NCBI GenBank assembly: GCA_027459465.1
Contig: DAIDIH010000307.1
Coordinates: forward strand, 1-64,000
Reading direction: 5' to 3'
Length of the DNA stretch: 64,000 bases
Source: Bryobacterales bacterium
GTDB taxonomy: Bacteria; Acidobacteriota; Terriglobia; Bryobacterales; Bryobacteraceae
Positions 19,593-27,460 of the stretch are shown here, in pieces. The notes under the pieces were generated by a model. That model saw only the letters and a list, made by a program, of their open reading frames with translations, was not told the DNA's origin and ran no database searches. Each line of letters begins with the position of its first letter. The stretch's first letter is position 1. The position numbers and the translations under genes are program-made.

Positions 19593-19837
19593 ACGCGGGA
19601 GGTATCAGGCGACGGCGGCAACTGGATGTAGGAACCGCCGAGGTAGCTGTAGACGCAACGTCCCGAATCGATGAGAATGCGGATGGCGTGCTTGCAGTCG
19701 TCCTTGGTGCAATCCGCGCCGTGGCGGCTGATCATCTCCTTGGTCAGGTCGCCCGCTTTCAGATTCTTCTTTCCGGCGTATTGCGCGACTAACTGGAACA
19801 TTTCTTCCGCCAGCGTTTCGGCGGAGATGGCAGGCAT
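19589..19837 (-). CDS. DsrD-like small winged-helix protein
   Basis: 82 aa: AEEMFQLVAQYAGKKNLKAGDLTKEMISRHGADCTKDDCKHAIRILIDSGRCVYSYLGGSYIQLPP; size and C-terminal wing pattern resemble DsrD; ATGA overlap with dsrN. Confidence 0.6.
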   Translation of the reverse strand: MPAISAETLAEEMFQLVAQYAGKKNLKAGDLTKEMISRHGADCTKDDCKHAIRILIDSGRCVYSYLGGSYIQLPPSPDTSRV

Positions 19838-20098
19838 GATAAGACCTCCCGGCTACGAATTACTCGAGCCGCCTTTATCGTAAGGGGCGGTTGGCCGAGG
19901 GTCAAGAAGCGACGGAGAACGGGGGGGGCCGAGCGGTCGTGGTGGGCGGCGAGGAGGTTGCCGGAAGCCCCTGATGGGAACGCGGTTTTGGGCAAGGGGA
20001 GGGCGTTGGCGGGGCGGGAAGCGGTCCGCATTACGTTCGGAAATGGCCGCCGGCTGCTGTATGGGTTTTATGGGTTCGCCCGGTGCCCGGACGCGGCC

Positions 20099-20872
20099 TC
20101 ATGTACCCGATTGAGTGAGAGCACGGCACAGAGCACGGTCGGATGAGATCAAGCTTTGAAGGGATCTCTCCGAGGAGAGGGCGCGACGGTAGATCGTGCC
20201 ACCCCAGGACAGCGCCGCGAAGCTGAGGAGAATCAAGGCGGCGTCGAAAATGGTCCATCGCGAGACGCCGAAATAACGCAGGAACGTGACTCCGAGGGTA
20301 AACAAGGCGAGGCCGGTTCGAATGAGGGCGAGCGCCGTGCGTTCGCGGGCCAGTTCGGTGCGCTGCATCGAGAGACGCGTGCGCGTGACCGCGGTGGCCG
20401 TGCGTTGGTGGGCGAGTTCCGTGCGTGTTCCCGCCATGGTTGTGCGGTCGAGCGCGAGGGCGTTGCGGCGCTCGGCGAGGTGGGTGCGTTCCTCGGCCAA
20501 CATGACGCGGCGCTGGGCCATGTCGGTTCGCTGGACCGCGAGGCGCGTGCGTTCCTCAGCCTGCTCGGTGCGCTCGCGCGCCATCTCGGTGCGGATTTGC
20601 GCAAGTTCAGTGCTGCGCGTCGACAGGCGTGTCTGTTCGCGCGTGAGGGCGGTACGTTCGGCGGCGAGGCCGGTTTGAGTTTCGGCGTTCTCGGAGGTCT
20701 TCGAGGCGTAGAGCGCCAGGTTGGAGGTCGTCTGGGTGCGATCGCGGGCCAGCCTGTTTTGTTCCAGCAAGGCCGTGGTTTGGGACTCGCCCAGTTGCGC
20801 TAGGCGAGTGAGCATCGTTCTCAGCCACTCGGGATGTTTCGCGGAGGTGTTGTCCGTAGTTTGCTCTGCCAT
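20099..20872 (-). CDS. DUF202-like membrane protein with long xRTxLAx heptad-repeat coiled coil
   Basis: About 18 consecutive heptads (TELARER TALALIR TGLALFT...) leading into the DUF202-like TM pair LALFTLGVTFLRYFG...IFDAALILLSFAALSWGGTIY. Confidence 0.78.
   Translation of the reverse strand: MAEQTTDNTSAKHPEWLRTMLTRLAQLGESQTTALLEQNRLARDRTQTTSNLALYASKTSENAETQTGLAAERTALTREQTRLSTRSTELAQIRTEMARERTEQAEERTRLAVQRTDMAQRRVMLAEERTHLAERRNALALDRTTMAGTRTELAHQRTATAVTRTRLSMQRTELARERTALALIRTGLALFTLGVTFLRYFGVSRWTIFDAALILLSFAALSWGGTIYRRALSSERSLQSLISSDRALCRALTQSGT
20297..20674 (-). repeat. 21-bp-period in-frame repeats encoding the xRTxLAx heptads
   Basis: Period-7 amino-acid / 21-nt pattern (GTGCGTTCG...GCC-like units) visible across the block. 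Confidence 0.8.
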
Positions 20873-20922
20873 AATGTCATCCTCGTAGTCAATAGTTCGT
20901 GCGTTCGTAGCCGGCCGCGTAG

Positions 20923-21828
20923 TTAGGACAGCGCGGTTCGATAGCCGGGTTCATACTGCACATCCTTGACTCCGGTAACGGCGCCTGCAACGTCCTGAAC
21001 GATCCGCAGTTTGCCGGCGGGCAGGAAAGGACCAACGAGGCGGACTGCGCCGGAGGCGGCAACGGCCTGTATTTCCAACTCGAGCGTTTCCGGATTTGCG
21101 ACCAGCGCGGCGAGAACTTCGGTGGCGAGACGCTCGTTTTCCAGTTGCGCCACCGACTCCGGAGTGGGTTGAAACTCGCCCTGCTCAAAAATCCTGACGA
21201 GCAATTCGCAGGCCCCGCGCTGGGTCCATCGTTCGAGATTCACGCAGAGGTCGTAGCCGGCGGGGTCGCGCAGGTCGATGCCATACATCATGCGCGCCCA
21301 TTGGAGGCGTTCGCTGTCGGTGGAGCGGATGTGATCGCGGGCTTCGGCCTCGCCCATACCCAACACGCGGCAGGTGCGTGAGACGCGCACCTCAAGCGGC
21401 GCGATGAGGCGGACGCGGACGAGGTGGGCCATGCGGGGAAGCAGCAGGTGGCCGGAGTAACCGAAATACGCGAGCCGGCCGGCTTGGGTGTACTGGAGAA
21501 GAGCACGGCGCATGAAGATCAGATAGGGCCGGCGAAGATCGCTGAACTGCTTGTAGTCGCGGTCCGCGCGAGAGATGACGGCTGCCACACGGGTGGCCAG
21601 CCCGCCGTAGCTGTTGACTTTGGTGATGAGATCCTCGCGCGTGACGCAGCGCACGCCGCCGTGAGCGGAGATGCAGGAGGCGATATTGGCGCCACCGGAC
21701 ATGGTTCCGCGGGAGACGAGCAGCGTGGTGGTAATATCGCCATCGGTACGGGGCAACGGATCGTGCTCCTTGCCAGGTCCGACTTCGCAGACCAGCGGCG
21801 GTTCCGTTGCCATAGCCGAGGCCGACAT
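20923..21828 (-). CDS. Cytidylate kinase-like (Cytidylate_kin2-type) protein with C-terminal BON-like domain
   Basis: TTTLLVSRGTMSGGANIASCISAHGGVRCVTREDLI...VRVSRTCRVLGMGEAEARDHIRSTDSERLQWARMMYGIDLRDPAGYDLCVNLER; C-terminus SGAVRLVGPFLPAGKLRIVQDVAGAVTGVKDVQYEP is BON-like. Confidence 0.65.
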   Translation of the reverse strand: MSASAMATEPPLVCEVGPGKEHDPLPRTDGDITTTLLVSRGTMSGGANIASCISAHGGVRCVTREDLITKVNSYGGLATRVAAVISRADRDYKQFSDLRRPYLIFMRRALLQYTQAGRLAYFGYSGHLLLPRMAHLVRVRLIAPLEVRVSRTCRVLGMGEAEARDHIRSTDSERLQWARMMYGIDLRDPAGYDLCVNLERWTQRGACELLVRIFEQGEFQPTPESVAQLENERLATEVLAALVANPETLELEIQAVAASGAVRLVGPFLPAGKLRIVQDVAGAVTGVKDVQYEPGYRTALS

Positions 21829-21997
21829 AATTGACTACCTACCTTTAGGGCCGAACACGATGCACACGAGGAAACCTTCAACCTGCGACCAAGTGCGCAA
21901 TCTGCCTTCCGGGTCAGTTATAGCATGGGAGCAGAAATTCTACGAGCGGCCGGAAGCGGGCGTAGTAAGTCCATAAATTGCCGCAGGGCAAAGCCAT

Positions 21998-22023
21998 CTT
22001 TTTCCGCCCGAAGGAGGAAAAAG
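21998..22023. promoter_or_regulatory. Perfect 8-bp inverted repeat (CTTTTTCC-N10-GGAAAAAG) in the divergent intergenic region
   Basis: Read directly; lies between the kinase-BON gene and the SUMT-fusion gene. Confidence 0.5.
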
Positions 22024-22182
22024 CCGAAGGGCGAGGCTCGTGTAAGTGCCGTGGAATGAGCACGAGAGAAAAGTATTCCGGAATTGCAAAGAAAAGCAGA
22101 AAGGCATTTCGAAGACCGAAAACGCCGCCTTTGTTAGCATGGAGGGTGTAAGTCCGTCTATGTGAGCGGTACTTGTGTAGCG

Positions 22183-23919
22183 ATGGCGCCAGGTAAGGTA
22201 TACCTCGTCGGAGCCGGTCCTGGCCATCCGGAATTGTTGACTCTCAAGGCAGCCGCGTTAATTCAAAGCGGCGACGTGATTGTCTACGACCGGCTGGTAC
22301 AGGAAGAGGTGGTCGCTTTTTCCAAGCCGTCCGCCGAGCGGATCTACATGGGCAAGGCTCCGGGCCGCCACGAGTCCCGCCAGGAGGAGATCCACGAGCT
22401 ACTCGCTCGCAAGAGCCTGGAAGGAAAGGTGGTAGTTCGCCTGAAGGGCGGAGATCCGTTCCTGTTCGGGCGAGGGGGCGAAGAGGCGGAGTATCTTGCG
22501 GCGCATGGGATTCCGTTTGAAGTGGTTCCGGGCGTAAGCTCGGCGCTGGCGGCGCCCGAAAGCGCGGGAATCGCCATCACGCATCGGGATATCGCGTCGA
22601 GCGTGGCGATCGTGACGGGTCATGAATCGAAGCGCGAAACCAGCCGGATCGACTGGGCGGCCCTTTCCCGCATCGATACGGTGGTCTTCTTGATGGCGGT
22701 GAACAGCACGGGCCGGATCGCGAAGGAACTGATCGCGGGAGGACGGAGTCCGCAGACCCCGGCGGCAATGATCCAGATGGCGTATTGGCAAGGCGAACGA
22801 GTGATTTGCGGGACGCTTGCAACTATCGCCGGAGATGTAGAGCGCGCGGGGATTGAGCCTCCGGCGACGCTGGTGATCGGCCAGGCGGTGAAACTTCGCG
22901 AGAAACTGGCGGCTTCGCAGCGGGATCTTTACCGGGGCGCCGGCGCCGGGTTGCCAAGTCTGCCGGGCCCCGGGCCGGATCAGTTACTACGGCTCGCGAT
23001 CGGAGGACTGGGGACGCAGACGCTGCGACTGGGCCTTCTGGCGGGTGTGTTCGATCACTTGGAAAACTGGCAGACCGCGTCGTCGGTGGCTAAGTCGCTT
23101 AATTTGAACACACGCGCGGTGACCGAGTTGCTAGATTGCCTGAGAGCGCAGGGACTGGTCGAGGCAGGAGCGGAGGGTTACCGGAATCTTGAACTGGCCT
23201 CGCGTTACTTAGTAGACCGTTCGCCGCAGAGTTTGAAGGCGACGCTGTTGTACTACGCCTCGCTCGGAAGCGCGTCCGGCGCGCTGTGCCGGTATGCGCT
23301 GGATGGACGGCAACCGGGTAGCCCGATGCTGAATCACGGCATTTACGAGGCCTCGTGCGAGAACCTGGCGCAGTTCAACGTGCCATTTGTTATCGATCAT
23401 CTGGATTTGTCCCGAAGGAGTCCGGTATTGATCGCGGGTTGGGGGTGCCGGAAATACCATGAAGCGGTTACCGCCCGGTGGCCGCACCTGACGGTGGACG
23501 CGCGGAATCCGTTTGCCGCGGAGAGGAATGGGCATGGCGCGCCGGTTCTGCCTTCGGGACCGTTTCGTGCAATTCTACTATCCGGCGTGCTGGCCTCATG
23601 CCATCGCGGCGAGGTACAGCGACTGCTTCAATCCGCGGCGGCGGCGCTGGAGAGCGATGGAATCCTCGCGCTGCAGGACGCTTTTCTACCGGATTCCGAG
23701 CTTCCGGCGGAGGTGACGATGCTGGAGACGCTAGGCCGTCACGTGACGCGCGGAGGCTGCGCAGCGTGGCCGCTCGAACGGCTTCGGGATACGCTTTCGC
23801 CGCTCGGCCTGGGTGCCATGGAGACCCATTCGCTTCCGGCGGCGTCGCAACTGGTCATCGCGTGGCGCCGGATAGGCTCGGAAACGCACACTCCAAAACC
23901 CATAAAGTCCGGCAGCTAA
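22183..23919 (+). CDS. Uroporphyrinogen-III C-methyltransferase (SUMT/CobA) fused to O-methyltransferase-like domain
   Basis: KVYLVGAGPGHPELLTLKAAALIQSGDVIVYDRLV...VRLKGGDPFLFGRGGEEAEYLAAHGIPFEVVPGVSSA...PQTPAAMIQMAYWQGERVICGTLATI is SUMT; ~310 extra aa with a winged-helix dimerisation-like segment and a degenerate SAM motif (VLIAGWGCRKYHEAV). Confidence 0.85.
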   Translation: MAPGKVYLVGAGPGHPELLTLKAAALIQSGDVIVYDRLVQEEVVAFSKPSAERIYMGKAPGRHESRQEEIHELLARKSLEGKVVVRLKGGDPFLFGRGGEEAEYLAAHGIPFEVVPGVSSALAAPESAGIAITHRDIASSVAIVTGHESKRETSRIDWAALSRIDTVVFLMAVNSTGRIAKELIAGGRSPQTPAAMIQMAYWQGERVICGTLATIAGDVERAGIEPPATLVIGQAVKLREKLAASQRDLYRGAGAGLPSLPGPGPDQLLRLAIGGLGTQTLRLGLLAGVFDHLENWQTASSVAKSLNLNTRAVTELLDCLRAQGLVEAGAEGYRNLELASRYLVDRSPQSLKATLLYYASLGSASGALCRYALDGRQPGSPMLNHGIYEASCENLAQFNVPFVIDHLDLSRRSPVLIAGWGCRKYHEAVTARWPHLTVDARNPFAAERNGHGAPVLPSGPFRAILLSGVLASCHRGEVQRLLQSAAAALESDGILALQDAFLPDSELPAEVTMLETLGRHVTRGGCAAWPLERLRDTLSPLGLGAMETHSLPAASQLVIAWRRIGSETHTPKPIKSGS

Positions 23920-23984
23920 ATCCCTGTGCGCCCCTAAGTTCTGTAGATTCGCGCTTAGCTTGCGCAGATCGTTAAGTAAGTTTA

Positions 23985-24006
23985 AATTCGAGTTGGTTAT
24001 CGAATT
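23985..24006. promoter_or_regulatory. Candidate operator: perfect inverted repeat AATTCGA-N8-TCGAATT upstream of the marR-aprBA genes
   Basis: 7-bp arms, AT-rich, ~80 bp upstream of the MarR start codon. Confidence 0.55.
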
Positions 24007-24087
24007 GTCCTTCCTGATGCAAGCCGGCTGGATACACAGGGCTTCAGAGCAAGCCGCCCAAGTGAGCGACAGCCGGCGGAGGTCAGG

Positions 24088-24699
24088 ATGACAGAAGAAA
24101 TCACGGCCGATCTGAGCAATGAATTCCTGAGTAGTGCCAGGGTCTTTGCGTGGTCGGTGCGTGAAATCATGGAGCGGGCCGTGTTACGAGAGGTCGCCGG
24201 CGACAAGCTGACTTTCTCTCAAATGAAGCTGCTGTATCTGGTGGCCCACACGGACACGCTTCGGATCGGGGACGCAGCGGCGTTTTTGAACGTCACCTGC
24301 GCCGCGGCGAGCAAAGCGGTGGACAAACTGGTGCGGCGGAAGTTACTTCGCCGTGTGTCGCCGCAGGAGGACCGCCGGACGATCCGGCTCGCCTTGACGG
24401 AAACGAGTCGGCGTCTGATGGAAGCCTATCAAAGAGCTCGGGATATTCGCGCGCGGGCCGCATTCGACCAGTTCGCCCCGGATGAACTGAGGCGGACGTC
24501 GGAACTTCTGGACCGTCTGGCCGGGGCGTTCGTTGCCGGAAGTTCCGAGCCGGATGCGGTCTGCATGCAGTGCGAGATCTATTTTCGCGACCGGTGCCGG
24601 TTCGGGGAGTACGGCCGGCGCAACTGTTTTTACCAACGTCACAAGAGCCAGTGCCACTCGCTTATCGCGAGTGACGCTTCCGAAAGAGAGGTGGAGTAA
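24088..24699 (+). CDS. MarR-family regulator with C-terminal Cys-rich tail
   Basis: wHTH LRIGDAAAFLNVTCAAASKAVDKLVRRKLLRRVSPQEDRRTIRLALTETSRRL; C-terminal CMQCEIYFRDRCRFGEYGRRNCFYQRHKSQCH. Confidence 0.82.
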   Translation: MTEEITADLSNEFLSSARVFAWSVREIMERAVLREVAGDKLTFSQMKLLYLVAHTDTLRIGDAAAFLNVTCAAASKAVDKLVRRKLLRRVSPQEDRRTIRLALTETSRRLMEAYQRARDIRARAAFDQFAPDELRRTSELLDRLAGAFVAGSSEPDAVCMQCEIYFRDRCRFGEYGRRNCFYQRHKSQCHSLIASDASEREVE

Positions 24700-25139
24700 T
24701 GCCAAGTTATGTCAATCCGGACAAGTGCGACGGGTGCAAGGCGCTGGACAAAACCGCCTGCCAGTACATTTGTCCGAACGACTTAATGGTGCTGGATAAG
24801 AAGACGTCGAAGGCCTACAACCGGGACGTCACGATGTGCTGGGAGTGCTACAACTGCGTCAAGATCTGCCCGAATCAGGCGATCGAAGTTCGCGGTTATG
24901 CGGATTTCGTTCCACTGGGCGCGTCGGCGACGCCGTTGCGTTCCTCGGATTCGATTTTGTGGACCGTGAAGTTCCGCAACGGAACGATCAAGCGGTTCAA
25001 GTTCCCCATCCGGACCACTCCGGAAGGAACGGCGAAGCCGGACGGCGGGTACGAGACGAAGGGCAACCTCAACTCGCCCGCTCTGTATACGGAACCGGCG
25101 TCGACGGGCCTTGCGGAAGTTTTCACGTTGCGGCACTGA
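24699..25139 (+). CDS. aprB: Adenylylsulfate reductase subunit beta
   Basis: MPSYVNPDKCDGCKALDKTACQYICPNDLMVLD...MCWECYNCVKICPNQAIEVRGYADFVPLGASATPLR. Confidence 0.96.
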   Translation: MPSYVNPDKCDGCKALDKTACQYICPNDLMVLDKKTSKAYNRDVTMCWECYNCVKICPNQAIEVRGYADFVPLGASATPLRSSDSILWTVKFRNGTIKRFKFPIRTTPEGTAKPDGGYETKGNLNSPALYTEPASTGLAEVFTLRH

Positions 25140-25155
25140 CGGGAGGGTACACAAA

Positions 25156-27087
25156 ATGGCCGATTTTGAAACTGTAATTGTTGAAACCGACTTGTTGATT
25201 CTGGGCGGCGGAATGGCCGCTTGCGGCGCTGCCGTCGAGGCCGCGTACTGGGCCAAGCAGAACGGACTGAAGGTGACGCTGGTGGATAAGGCGGCGGTGG
25301 ACCGCTCCGGCGCGGTGGCGATGGGGCTGTCCGCGATCAACCAGTACGTAGGCCTGAAGGACGGCGCGAACACGGTGAAGGACTATGTCGACTATGTTCG
25401 CAACGACCTGATGGGCATCACACGGGAAGACCTGGTGGCCAACATCGCGCGCCACGTGGACTCGACGGTTCACCTGTTCGAGAAGTGGGGCCTGCCGATC
25501 TGGAAGGACGAGAAAGGCGCCTACGTGCACGAGGGCCGCTGGCAGTTGATGATCAACGGCGAATCGTACAAGGTGGTGGTGGCCGAGGCGGCTAAGAACG
25601 CGTTGCGGGAGAGCGGCGTGGGCGAGATCTACGAGCGCATCTTCATCGTGGGGCCGCTGATGGAAGGCGACCGCTGCGCGGGCGCGGTTGGGTTCTCGGT
25701 TCGCGAGAACAAATTCTACGTGTTCAAGGCGAAAGCGACGCTGGTGGCGATGGGCGGCGCAGTGCACGTGTTCAAGCCACGAAGTTCCGGCGAAGGCATG
25801 GGGCGAGCGTGGTATCCACCATGGAACTCCGGTTCGTCGGCGTACTTCACGCTGAAGGCCGGCGCAGAGATGACGTGCCAGGAAGTGCGCTTCATTCCGG
25901 TCCGTTTCAAGGACGCTTACGGTCCGGTGGGCGCGTGGTTCCTTTTGTTCAAGTCCCGCGCCACGAATTCGCAGGGCGGCAACTACATGGTCGAGCGCCA
26001 GGGCGAACTCGAGAAGTGGGGACCTTATGGGCGCGTGAAGCCGGTACCGGCGAACCTGCGTAACTATCTCGGCATGTTAGACACGATGGAAGGCAAAGGC
26101 CCGATCTACATGCGGACCGAAGAAGCCATCGGGAAGATCGCCGAAAGTTACAAAGACGACCCGAAGGCTTACAAGAAGAAGATGAAGGAACTGGAATCGG
26201 AGGCGTGGGAGGATTTCCTGGACATGACGGTGTCTCAGGCGATCCTGTGGGCCTCGACCAACCTTCAGCCGGAAGAACGCAGCTCCGAGATCGCCGCGGC
26301 CGAGCCATATTTTATCGGATCGCACTCGGGCGCGTCCGGCGCCTGGATCAGCGGGCCGGAAGATCTGCAGACCGACAAGACACGGAAAGAATACTTCTGG
26401 GGCTACGACCACATGTCGACGGTTCCAGGGCTATTCTGCGCCGGCGACGCGTCGGGAGCATCCAGCCATAAGTTCTCGTCGGGCTCGCACGCCGAGGGCC
26501 GGATCGCGGCTAAGGCTGCGGTCAAATACGTGGTGGAGCACAACGCGCCGCCGAAGGTGGAGCAGAGCACGATCGACGCGATTAAGGCTGAAATCCTGAA
26601 GCCGCTCGAAGTGTTCGCGCAGCACAACGGTGCGACCACGGATCCGGACGTCAATCCGAACTACATCAAGCCACGGATGTTCATGTTCCGTCTGCAGAAG
26701 ATCATGGACGAATACGCCGGCGGCATTACCGCGCAGTTCACCACCAACGAATCGCTGCTGAACCGGGCGATCGAGTTACTTCAGTTTTTGAAGGAAGACT
26801 CCGAGAAGCTGGCGGCTTCGGACCTTCATGAGCTGATGCGTTGCTGGGAGAACGTTCACCGCATGTGGCAGGCCGAGGCTCACGTGAGAACGATGCTGTT
26901 CCGCGAAGAGACGCGTTGGCCGGGCTACTACTTCCGCTCTGACAAACCCAAGCTCGACGACGAGAAGTGGCATGTGTTCGCGAATTGCCGCTTCGATGCG
27001 AAGAGCAACGCGTGGGAGATGAAGACCCGTCCGGTTCTGCCCGTTTTCGAGCAGAAGGCGGCGGGCCGCCCGCTGGCCGCAGCCTGA
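25156..27087 (+). CDS. aprA: Adenylylsulfate reductase subunit alpha
   Basis: MADFETVIVETDLLILGGGMAACGAAVEAAYWAK...FIPVRFKDAYGPVGAWFLLFKSRATNSQGG...GLFCAGDASGASSHKFSSGSHAEGRIAAKAAVKY. Confidence 0.97.
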   Translation: MADFETVIVETDLLILGGGMAACGAAVEAAYWAKQNGLKVTLVDKAAVDRSGAVAMGLSAINQYVGLKDGANTVKDYVDYVRNDLMGITREDLVANIARHVDSTVHLFEKWGLPIWKDEKGAYVHEGRWQLMINGESYKVVVAEAAKNALRESGVGEIYERIFIVGPLMEGDRCAGAVGFSVRENKFYVFKAKATLVAMGGAVHVFKPRSSGEGMGRAWYPPWNSGSSAYFTLKAGAEMTCQEVRFIPVRFKDAYGPVGAWFLLFKSRATNSQGGNYMVERQGELEKWGPYGRVKPVPANLRNYLGMLDTMEGKGPIYMRTEEAIGKIAESYKDDPKAYKKKMKELESEAWEDFLDMTVSQAILWASTNLQPEERSSEIAAAEPYFIGSHSGASGAWISGPEDLQTDKTRKEYFWGYDHMSTVPGLFCAGDASGASSHKFSSGSHAEGRIAAKAAVKYVVEHNAPPKVEQSTIDAIKAEILKPLEVFAQHNGATTDPDVNPNYIKPRMFMFRLQKIMDEYAGGITAQFTTNESLLNRAIELLQFLKEDSEKLAASDLHELMRCWENVHRMWQAEAHVRTMLFREETRWPGYYFRSDKPKLDDEKWHVFANCRFDAKSNAWEMKTRPVLPVFEQKAAGRPLAAA

Positions 27088-27169
27088 GAAAGGCGCTGGC
27101 CGGCGATGAGAGTACCGGGTGGGCGCTATCCCTCGCATGAGGCGCCCACCCGGGGAGAGGGTGACGGCG

Positions 27170-27460
27170 ATGAAGCACAGTCACAGTACTTGTCCACACT
27201 GCGGAGAGCCGATGGTTCGATGGGCAAATCCGCAGTTGAGTAACTGGAGCGGGGAATATCAGTTCGTCTGCTTCAATGACGACTGCCCTTATTTCGTGCG
27301 TGGGTGGCGATGGATGCAGGAGCAGTTCAACGTGACCGCATCTTACCGGCACCGGGTGGATCCGGCGACGGGCGAGACGGGACCGCTGCCGGTGTGGTCC
27401 CGCAAGGCGCTGCGCGAGAGCATCCTCAACGAGGTGGAGGAGGAGTGTCATGCCTGTTGA
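27170..27460 (+). CDS. Small ogr/Delta-like zinc-ribbon protein
   Basis: MKHSHSTCPHCGEPMVRWANPQLSNWSGEYQFVCFNDDCPYFVRGWRWM; paired CxxC-type motifs; start refined. Confidence 0.7.
   Translation: MKHSHSTCPHCGEPMVRWANPQLSNWSGEYQFVCFNDDCPYFVRGWRWMQEQFNVTASYRHRVDPATGETGPLPVWSRKALRESILNEVEEECHAC

Noticed and set aside
20297-20674. Possible CRISPR-like or minisatellite repeat
   Set aside because: Units are contiguous 21-nt in-frame heptads without spacers and encode a coherent coiled coil.
20156-20803. Plus-strand ORFs with repetitive Arg/Ser/Val sequence
   Set aside because: Mirror translation of the 21-bp heptad repeats of the minus-strand DUF202-like gene.
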